A stretch of 64,000 bases of DNA from Branchiostoma floridae (Eukaryota; Chordata; Leptocardii; Amphioxiformes; Branchiostomatidae), in contig NW_023365773.1 in assembly GCF_000003815.2 (NCBI RefSeq), positions 318,882-382,881 on the forward strand, in the 5' to 3' direction. Below are positions 25,501 to 37,500 of this stretch, piece after piece (the first letter of the stretch is position 1; every line of letters begins with the position of its first letter). The notes under the pieces are model-generated. The model was not told the origin of the DNA, made no database searches, and was given only the letters and a program-made list of their open reading frames with translations. The position numbers and the translations under genes are program-made.

Positions 25501-28500
25501 GGCGCTCCTAAGTTTTAGGAGTTAGGAGCGCCATGCTCCTAGGTCAAAAAGTTAGTCTGGAGCCCTGTAAGGGAAGGATTTCTTAAGTGTATTTCTTTTA
25601 CCATGGTAAATGATGACGGTACATTAAAGTACAAGTAAGGAAAAGAAGTTGCAAAAGAAAAAAATATTTCCTGATTTGCATGACTCCCAGTTATTGCAGT
25701 GGTATTGCTTCCAAGGACCTCACTTGTAAAGTAGAGCTTTGTCACTCAAGTTGAGCAACTGTTTCTAGTGAAGAAGACATGGATGAATGAAGAGGAAAAG
25801 AAAGAAAGAAGTAGATATTAAAGAAAAGAGAATACTATTTGAGTAATTTTGTTTCTTTTGTTTGTAAATTCTTCATTGTTTGTTTTTCAGTTGAGGAACG
25901 TAAGCTGTTTGTCGGTATGGTATCGAAGAAATGTAACGAGAGCGACGTACGCATCATGTTCGCGCCGTACGGAACGATCGAAGAGTGTACTGTGTTAAGG
26001 GACCAGAACGGACAGAGCAGAGGTAACCCCTCTCTAAGTGAACGTACTAGTCATAAAGGTTTGGACTCATCCATTCAGTTTTAGACTAGAGAATGTAACA
26101 GATGTTTGTAGTGGGTAGTGGGTTGAGGTACTAACATCTGTAGTATAAGTTGTCAGTGTATTGAAATAGTACTTAAACTCAAAGCAACCAGTTTTATTCT
26201 TTGGTTCTTGAATTTAAATGTAAAAAAATAATGAAAACAAACTTTGAGGACCAGGTTATGCCTTGGTGCGCTCAGGCTTATGGAATTCAAGTTTTCCTTC
26301 CTACCCTCTGCTTGTATTTTGTCTGTTTGCTATATTCAAATCTCTTGGAATCAAGGAAATAAGATGATGTAGCCTTATGGCACAAAATGTTTGAAGAAGA
26401 CATGTTTAAAAAATACCCTAGAATAAAATTGACTTTTTGCATTGTAGTTATTATTGATACAACAAATATAATCAATTCCCATGATATTGCCTTGAATTAT
26501 ATTTATTATTGATACAACAAGTAAACTGTAGTCCATTCCTATGTTATCGGTAAAGAACGTTTGTAACGCTGGTTCACCTTTATCCGTGAGGTAACCTATA
26601 TCCATTCTTTTTAATACAGGATGTACAGGGCTCGAAATTCATTTTTGGGATTAGGTGCACTGGTGCACCCAGCTTAAAAAATTGGGTGCACCAAAAAAGT
26701 TTTGGGTGCACCACTTAAATTTAAGTAAAAAACCTAATAATAAAACTTAGTTACAAGCTATCAAATTCTTAAACAAGTATCATGACAGACATTTTTTATT
26801 ATCTTTATAAAAGTTAAATGTCAAGAATATGATGTATACTAGTATACTTTGATATCTTTTCATACATAAACCTTTTCAAACTGCAATGTTTTGAAAATAT
26901 CACAATTTTAAAACAACCGTCCTTTGACTTGATATCCCTGATATGTATCTGTTGTTTGTAAAAACAACAGATTTATAGGTTTACCACTGAATAAAGGTGA
27001 ATTAGCGTAACAGTTATAGTTTGATTTTTTGTAATTGATGACCATACATGTTGTGAAACATGCTGTCCTTCATGTAAGTCTAACATCCGTGTGCTCCCTC
27101 TGCAGGTTGTGCCTTTGTAACCTTCTCCACCCGAGCTTCTGCCCTGAACGCCATCAAAGCCTTGCACCAGTCCCAGACTATGGAGGTGGGCTTTGATTTT
27201 GATAACCCATTTTTTGTAAATTACTCGCTTATACTATATACAAGTCTTTCAAAATGGTGTGCTTCCTGTGAAAGATAAAAGGCATGGATTGCAGAAATGT
27301 TGCTCTTATAGATTTGCATCTTGAAAATAATTTCATGTCTTCCTACAGTGAAATCTAATCCCCTCAGATTGTACCTGATCTGTGAAGTTGGATAAATAGA
27401 TAAATGATATTGCTTAGATTACCTTTAATGAAACCTGCAAGATTATCATGAATGGGGACTGAAGTGGACATGCATGACCAAATTTCCTGGCATGACATTA
27501 GAGCCATGGGATACCACTTACTGGTCCCTTGACCGGGATGGTTGTGGTGGTAATTGCCAGATAGCCTTTGTTGCTTCCCATATCTGTTCTTTCATCCCCC
27601 CTCCTTTTATCATACCCCCCTGCTTTCACCCCCCAGGGTTGCTCCTCCCCCCTGGTTGTGAAGTTTGCAGACACCCAGAAGGACAAAGAGCAGAAGAGAC
27701 TACAGCAACTGAACGCCCAGGCCTGGAGCCAGATGAACGCCCTGGCCAGTCTAGCCGCCCTCAACCCACAGTACTTAGCTGTGAGTTTTTGTCATCACTT
27801 TTTTCTGATTCAAGTTTTTGGTTGGAAACTTGCAATTTTTTTCCCACCTGGAGTACTTAGCTGTCAGTTTTTTTTCTCATATCTTTATTTTCAGATTCAA
27901 GTTTTTAGTCACAGACTCTAATTTTTTTATTTCATAACTACAGAACTTCTGTCTTGCTTCTTTCCGTCACATTTCTAATGGTACTGGACAAAAATAAATT
28001 AGCGTTTCATGACATTTTTTCGACCTTCCGTAACCAGCAAAAACTGCTAACCTCTAAGCATCCCCCTTGGAATGAAATTTGACGACCATTTTTCTATATA
28101 TTATCAGCCCACAGATACAGGTTTAGTAACTTTCAAGGCTGACCTTCTATCAGACCATTTTTATCCAAAATATAGAGTTTGCTTGGAATTTAAGTATGGA
28201 ACAGGAATTCATCAAGGAACATTTTTCTTATTTGTAAGGATCAAAGATTTTATTGATATTTTCCTCATTGTGGTAGGTCAGTATTTCAGTGTTTAAGCAG
28301 TGTACTACTTATAAGTTTTGTTTTCCATTGTATTACAATTGGTTTTGCAATATCAATCTTTATTTCTATTGTTTTTATTAGCATGTATTGCTTAAAGCTA
28401 TGGCAGTGTTTTAACCTTGATTTGCCATACGTTATTCATTTTATAATAAAATATCTGATACAAAAGTCAACGAGACGTTTTCGTTCAAGGTCGTGAAGCA

Positions 28501-31500
28501 TTTGACCTTTAAATTAATGATATCGTCCTCCATTTACGGCGTAATGAAATGACGCTGTTACAAATTTCATTTCATCCAGACGATTTATGTGCTGGCATTT
28601 CCAGTTGATTGGATTTTTGTGCCAAAGACGAATGTCATCAGAAAAGGGTTGATTCAAAAGCCTTCTGATCGTATTAACCTTCCAATGACAGATTTTTGAA
28701 AAACAAGAACTTGACAAAAGATAGACTGCAGTGCTAAATTAAACCAAAAATACCCAATCTGTGCTGTTAGTATGTAAAATACAATCCATATAGATTGGTA
28801 ACACAGTTTTAGGTAACATGTTTTGAAAACAGAATAACTAAGTTTTTGTACACAATTAACCTTCCTCAACAAAATGCTAACTGGTTCACATTGCACTGCA
28901 GTATAAGTGTCACTGCTTACAGATGCGGTCCCAAAAGTAAACTGACCTACCAACCTAATGAAACTATTCACGGATGTGTTGAAAACGTTTTTGAATGTAG
29001 CTGGAATCAGTGACATGGTCTTGAATGCTGAAATGAAAATTGTGAAGCAAAAAACTCGTTTTCTTTCCAGTCTGCAGTCAAGCCCAACATAGACAATCAA
29101 ATGACGTCTCTCAGCTCCCAGTACTTGGGCGTGAGTTTGGGTTTTATTTTATTTTGCTCCCTCTTTCCTTCCCACCATTTTCTCTAACAAAATCTCGCCT
29201 GATCTCTCTCTATCTCCAACCTGCCATTATTTTCTCTGACAAATCGAAGCCTGTCATCTCTCTCTAGAAAATTACTTCAACAGTTGATATCGTTTCAGTC
29301 AACTGTTGAAGCAAGAAAATTTCTGTCTATAGTCACAGCGATCCATAGTTTCATGAGTCCTTGATGAATTCCTGCTATTTTATGCTAATAAGAATTGTAG
29401 ATCTAGTGTAATTAGGAATCAGCATAATTTTCTTTGATTTTTTTATTTTCCCTCATCTTTTAGTTGCTCTTTTTCAGGTAGCATGTAGTGCATGGAGTAT
29501 GGTTTAATTTGGGTAAATCATCTAGACTTAATTTTACAAGGATTAAAGAAATTGTGGTGGATTAAAATGGTGAACTTGCAAAAATCATGATTTGAGTACG
29601 AAAAAGGATTTATACTTTAGATGTATACAGGGTTTGTACGTGTTAAGCAAAGCCAGAATATCCAAATTGATCACAAAAAAAAAGGTCATTTTGAGCATAC
29701 ATGTATTTCTGCCATTGTGAAAATTTCAATATTCATAATTAAAATTTCCTTTTGGGTAGCTGAAATGTGTATAGCTATAGAACATCCTAATTGTACAATC
29801 CAAGTGAAAAACTGATTTTTTTACAGTCCTTTGCTTTCTTAGAATTTTTTTTTAGATTTGTTATTGCATTTTCATTCTTTGGAAAGCTTTGTTCTCACAA
29901 ATTTCCCCCCACCTTGAAGTTGTCCCCAATAGCTGTACAAACCCTGTGCCATTGCTGCGTATATTGCTTCCCATGTACACGTGTATGGACATCTCTTCCA
30001 CACAAGAGGAGGGCTCGCTTGTCTCGGCCAATCCCAGTGCTCTCTCTCTTGCCTCGACCAATCACAACACTGTATTTCTCTCCTCCCATCATGCACCAGT
30101 CTCTGGGCTTCAACAGTGTCTCTGACGACCACCGCCATATTTTTGCAAGTTCACCTTCGGTAAGATTCTAACAACTGGATTTCGCAGGGACAATGATGCA
30201 AACATTGTATTTAATTTGTATAGCCTTATGCCACACCAAACTATGTGATTGGTTCTATGACTATGAGAGCCAAGAAGACAAGATGATAACAGAGGGTTGG
30301 GAAGGAAGTTTGAATCTGACTTTATTCACTTCCTGAACATGTGTACCAAAGTACAGATCTACTTTTTCCTCAGACTCTGTTGTCATTTTGATTCTCCAGT
30401 TCGTAGAACCAACAAATTCACTTGGTTTGGCCTCTTACATATTAAAAGTATCTGCACTTTGGAGAATCTTATTCAACTTAACAACTTTCTCTTAACTTTA
30501 AGATTCTCCAAAGTGCAGTTACTTTGACTTTTAGTCTTATTTCATCGGCTAGACTGGCTACCTGGCATATACATGTACAACAAGTGAAGAAAAGCAACAT
30601 AAAAACAATTCTTATTCTATGAAATATAAATTGTTAATGTTTGGAAGGTAACAATAACTAACATGTTTTTTTCAAGTGCAAAAACAACCCCATTTTAAGT
30701 GGTACAATTACCACAAAATAACTTCTTTCAGTCAAAGCACATTGTCGACTGTCTACTGTATGTTTTATATGCCAGTAGCCTAGTCTTTAGTGTACTTGCA
30801 ACTTGAGTAAGGAGCATGCTTTAGGACTAAAAAATACACTATGTAGCACAGTAGGGACGGCTAGATCATTCATAGTATGTACAGATAATCACATGTCTAT
30901 GGGTATGTTGTAATAGGTAAGCACAGATCTAGATCACTAGTGTGTCTTCTCCAGCTTACATACAACATTTCCTAACCACCATGTACAGCTCTAAGTATTT
31001 ATACCCCACCAAGGTTCAATCAGGAACCCAGTGAACTAATGTTGTATCTGTGACGTGACTGTTGATGAGGTGTGTTTTTGATGTTACAGCTCCTACAGCA
31101 GGCAGCGTTAGGCAACCAGGCAGCCTTCAGTCAACAGCTCACTGGTGAGTACTGTATCATCACATGATCATCACATGATCCTCTTCCGCTGCCACATGAT
31201 CATCACATGATCCTCTTCCACATGTCACATGATCGTCACATGATCATCACATGATCCTCCTCCATTGTCACATGATCATCACATATGATCCTACCTTTCC
31301 AGTCACATGATCATCACATGTGATCCAGCATTTCATGTCACATGACCCAGATGTGATCCAGCATTTCATGTCACATGACCCAAATGTGATCCAGCATTTT
31401 TTGTCACATTGTCCTACTTTCCCAGTCATATGATCCACACATGGATCCCATGTTCCCAGTCACATAACCCTACCATCAGTGTCAGTTGCCATTCATTCAT

Positions 31501-34500
31501 AGTCTTCCTGCACAGTCATGTGATGCCCTCATGATATCATAGCCCCAGTCACATGATCCCCTCATGATCACCTGTTGCATGTTGTCCATGTGACTCTAGA
31601 TCTGTGCATGTTACCCCTTGACTACCCTGATATACTGCTTCTTAATGTTTAAATGATCAGAGATCTTTATTTTCTGTCTTCATGGGTTCATACGCAACTG
31701 AGTAACTCTAGAGTGTAAAAGTAGTACTGTACTGTGCAACCCCATCCCCCTACCGTGTACTTGTAGTGACATACCTTCGTAAAAGTGTCAGGAGGACTGT
31801 TCAAGCTTTCAGTGGCTTCTACTCTCAGCCTGCATCACATGATCATCACATGATCAGTACATGATCGTCACATGATCAGTACATGACCAATACATAATTG
31901 TACCACACATGCTTAACACAGCATAGACACAAATTCGTACATAAGATGGTCAATGTTTGATGTAACAATTTTTTAATCTTCATTTTTACTTTGTACAATG
32001 TTCATTTATGGGTGTTGAATCTTTGATTTGCTTTTTATTACTAAATTGAGGTCACCACTTAAAATTCTTCTAGCTATTTGGACTGTCATTTCTTGTTTTC
32101 CTTTTCTGTTTGCCTTGGTTTAACTTATAAGGATGCTGAAAGCATCTTTTTCTCTTCTCGAGCACTGAAGTCACATAAAAGATTTGTGGATAAAATACTA
32201 AAAAGGTGCTTGGTCTAATTAAAATGCAGGAAGTGTAATTCAAGAACATTTTTTGGGGGGGGGGGCACCTGTTGACTATGATCAAATTAGACCAGACAGT
32301 ATTTTTTTTTCTCCAGAAGTCATCATAGTTGAAATAGACAGAAATGCCTTAAAATGTAACGAAATTGTACCTACCTCATCTCTGAAGTTGATCTACCTAG
32401 TAATCATTTCCGTTTAAAGGAAATTGCTATTTTACTTTTTTTGGCTATGCCTTCCACACAGAGCCGTAACATGCTGTATCTTCTTTAAATTTCGGTCGTC
32501 CTGCTTACAAGGTCCTTGTCCCAGGTCGCCTCTTCCTACAACACCTAAAGCTTGACACACTGTTTTTGTGGATTGTTGATAATTCGACAACTTCTTTCAT
32601 AGTTACTATATTAGATAGAACCTTTCTGAAAAGAATTTAATACCTTTTTAAAGAAAGAGCTTGGTTATATCAACTTATCAACACATCTATACAAAGCACA
32701 AGCTGTCCCAAAGCATTGGGATAAAACAACAAGCTGTAGAATAAGGTTTACCTTGGATAGAATATATATAAGTGATGTAGAAAGGTGTCATTGTTGATGA
32801 CTGAGTTTGTCCCACCTCCCAGCTGGCGACATTCGGCAACTTTACACACCAACCACAGGATCCAGCTCCGGAGGCAAGTTCTGCTCACTCACTTACATCT
32901 TCTAGGAAATATTCTTAAGGCCTCTTATATTGCTAAGCAACACACCCCTAACATAGCTGCATTTCATATGACCAGCTGGGAATAGGTATTACTTTGTGAA
33001 ATAGATTTAAGCTGTAACTGTCACCACCAAACATTGGACTTGCTGAGATTTTTTATCGATTTTTTTTTCTAAGCACTAAAAGTAAAAGAGTTTTTCTATT
33101 TCCTAACTAATATAAACACAGGTGCCTTTTTACCCTTTAGGTAGCCCTAGCCCTTTTGAATGCTTCTTTAAAAGAAGAAACACTCTTTCTCACAGTATTT
33201 AGGCTGTCCAAAACAGAAAAAAAGTAATGAAGTAACAGAACAAGATCAAAATCTTTGTTCAGGTCAAAACTGACTTTCTGAATAATATATTGTCAAATCT
33301 TGCCCAAAGCACTTTGAAAATACTAGGAGCAGGTGATTTAGCCTCATACGATGAAATATAAGTTTCAGAAACTGAACATTTTTTGTTAGCCATGTGTAGC
33401 ATTTTTCTGTCTCAAAAGATAAAATGTTGAAATTTTTTTTTTTTTTTTTGCTGCTTCCACTTTCAATACACAAATTTAGCTAGCCCCCAAAGTAGTATTT
33501 TTTATTGGTAGCATGCAAGTTTACATCTGTACATTAATCATTTTTTTAAAGTCTTGGGTACCATTTATCAAAACTCACACAATTGACAGATTTTATGTAC
33601 TTTGAGTTCCCATGGCAACGTTGTTGTTTACATGGGGCTGTTTGTTTTATGTTTTTTGACGGTCCCTCGTTTTCTGACAGGCGACATTCGACAGCTTTAC
33701 ACAACCACAGGCACCAGCTCGGGAGGCAAGTTTGCTTTTATTTTTTTTATTTCTATTTTATTTTCTGCTCCTCTGCACAAATTACACCTTTGCTTGTCCA
33801 AGCACAGAATTATCAAGAAGATCAGAAACTATCAGTACCAGAAAAGTTCTTGGTCTTAGGAAAAACATTATATCACAGGTTGTTTTCTTTACAAGAAATG
33901 CTTTGAATTTACCTGAAATTTATCGACATTTTTGTAATAAGGAAATGTACAAAATACTTGACTTTCTGAGGAGAAAATATTTAGATTTATGGTTATTATA
34001 CTTACAAGGAAAATGAAACAGCAATTCTTTTTTTTTTTGCTGTGTGATTTAAATGCTACATGTTTCTTTGTAACAAATGTTGGACAAAGGTTTCAGACGT
34101 TGTGCAGAGGAGCTCTTTATGTTGTTATCAGGTAACTTACTGGGAGGGGATGAGATAGAAAAAGAACTTTTCCTATAAATTTCACAAGTTATTTTTCTTG
34201 GCAAGTTTCAAAGCATAATGTTTGACTTTGACACTCAAGTCCTTGAATCTGAATATCAGTTTTTTTGCAAAAAAATAGCACAAAAATTAAGTTATGTGCT
34301 TTCTCTAAATTCTTCTGACTTGACAAACATGCTAGATAAATTGAGAAAATTTCTTAGTCATTGCATTCTCCTCCATTGTAAGTACCTTTATGATTATTTT
34401 TTATTAGACTTCTAGTATATATGTTTTTACACCTCTTACACACTCTGTTTAGCTTGCACAGCAGTACAAAATGCATCTAAATTCAACACACACACACACA

Positions 34501-37500
34501 CAATCACCCACATACATGCTCCCTGCATCGCTTCCTGATGAAAACACCAGTCTGTCTGCTCTAATGTGAGCCACTTATTTGGCACGTCAGTCGTGCTCGG
34601 AAAATGCATGGGCCACGCGGGTTAACGATTCCGCCGCGGGCGCAGCCCCTACCCGCGGAAAGTGCTGCTCGGTGTTAAGTGTTGCCTGATTTACACGTAT
34701 CGTAGCAGCAGCTTGCTTTGGGCCATTTCCTACGCTGCTGTCATTTTTTGTGTGAGGAAATTTGTTGTGTTTAATGGTGTGTTTGCTTTTTACTTTCCCT
34801 CGTAGCTTAGATCATCGACCCGAGTCGAATCATCCAGCCATTATCACGCTTTTATTGTCACTTTGCTTCCCAGAAATATCAGTCTTCTCTCCATTCTACT
34901 TGTAAAAGCTTTCTAAATGGAGCAGGTCAACTACAAAATGCTGGTCTTCTTCTGTATCTGTCTTCCAAATGCGTGTTAAGCAGCAGAATTTTCTGCTGTC
35001 AGCAAAATGAACTGAAAGGACATCCAACTATCTTAAATTTCATGTCTTTTCCAGTCGTTTTGTATTCTAAGTTATAATGCACTATTCCCCATTTCAAGCA
35101 TCAAAATTCAGAGATACCGAGACATTTTTTTTATAAATTTCTCTAATTCATTTCCTTTTTATACCAAGAAAGTTTTTCCACCAAATGAAAGATCTTCATC
35201 TCTATAAGTATAACCTGCAGTTCTTCCCCTTGAGAATTTCTTGTCTCTGAGCCGACAATCTCCGTTACACAGTCTCCCTCATGCGCTAATTCAACATGGC
35301 GGCGCTCTAAATATCACGCCAATACTAATCAATAAAAACGACACAACCTTTTTGTCACACTGCCCTTTTTTTATACAGTCTTCGGACTCACTAATCTTGA
35401 CGTCTATCGGCGCTGAAAGCTCCTTCGATTGACCCGACACCTCCTTGGCCTCTGCTCACTCCTTGGCGACATTCTTTCAGGTCTAAATATGCTGGGATTG
35501 CAACAGTTGTTGGCCGCGGCGACGGCAGCCAATCAGGCGTCGGCGGGCACGGGTTCGTCCAGCGCGGTCAATCCGCTGTCGAGTACAGGTACCGTAACCT
35601 CTCGCTCCGCTCTCCGTAGTGAGTAGACCCCCTGCGTGGCGTGGCATGACGCTTCTCGCTGTGATGGCTTCCTGCTAGCTTTGCATTGATGTGCGATTGT
35701 ATGTTTGCATGTTTCTACACTTCCTATTGCATCATCTGCATGACAGCCTGCCTAATTAGCCTTGCATGTGCAGCCTCTAGTTTATCCACACGTCCTAGAA
35801 ACACATCCTGTATCCCAACTACCTTCTTGTCTGTCTCTCTCTCTCGTAGCCAACATTGTGTTTAGAGTTGGAGATGATCACATGTACTTCAGTTTTATTT
35901 CTGTAGTCTTACTTCCATTTCATATTGCCACTTCTGTCAGCGTATGTCACGGTAGATGATAGAAAAGGACTTGTCGCAGACAACGAGCGGTGAAAAATGG
36001 CGTCTCTGCTCAAAGAGCGCCGCATGTGACATGCGTACACTTGGTTAATAGGGTGTACAAGGAAGGGAAGTCGCTGCAATAAGTGTTGCAGACAAGATGG
36101 GGGTTGGTTGATCTGCTACAAACGGGGAGTCCTTGTGAACTTTTAACTGGCCAAACTATGGTCACTACTGGTTACAATCAAATCTAAGCCATTATACGTA
36201 GATTGCAATACTAATATCTACTTTTTCTTTAAGTCCTTTAAGTTTCCTTTAAGTTTTCAAGGAAACCATGCAGCATCTTGCTTTGAAAAGTACTGTAACA
36301 TGTACATGTAGGTTCCCTCCCTGTATAAAGGAAATTCTGATTCAGCAAAGACGGATGTCACCAGTGGTCGGCGTTAGCTTCTGTTTTCAAGTCCTGAGAG
36401 TGTGATACCGGTACTAATATCTACTTTTTTAAAGGAGCAAGAGTCTTTTGAAAAGTACTGTAACATATGTATAGGTTCCCTCCCAGTAAGAAGGAAAGGT
36501 TCATTCAGCAAAGACGGATGTCACCAGTGGTCGGCGTTAGCTTCTGTTTTCAAGTCCTGAGAGTGTGATACTAATATCTACTTTTTTAAAGAAGCAAGAA
36601 TCTTTTGAAAAGTACTGTAACGTATATATAGGTTCCCTCCCAGTAAGAAGAAGATTCTCATTCAGCAAAGATGGATGCCACCAGTGGTCGGCGTTAGCTT
36701 CTGTTTAAGTCCTGAGAGTGTGATACTAATATCAACTTTTAAAGAAGCAAGAGTCTTTTGAAAAGTACTTTAACGTATATATAGGTTCCCTCCCAGTAAG
36801 AAGGAGAGGTTCATTCAGCAAAGACGGATGTCACCAGCGGTCGGCGTTAGCTTCTGTTTTCAAGTTCAGTTACTAATATCTACTTTTTCTAAAGAAAGCC
36901 AGAGTCTTGCTTTAGAAAAGTACTGTAACATATATATAGGTTCCCTCCCAGTAAGAAGGAAAGGTTCATTCAGCAAAGACGGATGTCACCAGCGGTCGGC
37001 GTTAGCTTCTGTTTTCAAGTCTTGAAAAGACAGTGATGGAATCCTTGTCATGCTTGGTGCGCCGGCTCTAAAGCAGCTCTGATGAAATGACAAGATAAGC
37101 AGGGCTGCCTTTCACTGCTCTCGCCGGAGGGAGGGGAGACGGATGAAAGGCTCTGCCGTGGATTTGGGCTTGCTGAAAGACGCAGCAATAGGAATCTCTA
37201 TATTTGGTTTGCAAGGTTGAAGGGTCTTTGAGGGAGTCGAAAGGATCTTAAGATTGTGTTTTTACGGTGGCTGTCGCTTTTGGTTTTGTTCATTTGATGC
37301 ATTTATTCCTTCTGGCAATGTCTTACGACTTTGAAGTATTTGCCTCTGCAAAGCCAGGTTGTAAAGCATCTTCCTACTTCCAAATTCTCCTAACTCTTCC
37401 CCCCTTCTGGAGCTGGGTGACCCAAGGGAGATTCGCTCAGTTGATCATGGAGTCTAGTCAGTGCAGGTCCCTATAAGTGGGTTTTTGCCTCCAGTATTAG

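Noticed and set aside
29861-30171. Overlapping frames on both strands near 29,900-30,170 as an extra CELF exon
   Set aside because: No frame combines an acceptor, a donor and the required phase with CELF-like sequence. Two CCAAT-type words there are suggestive of a promoter but not enough to call one.
36828-37025. 65-residue frame in the 155-bp repeat as a coding exon
   Set aside because: It simply follows the tandem repeat and shows no conservation between copies at codon level.
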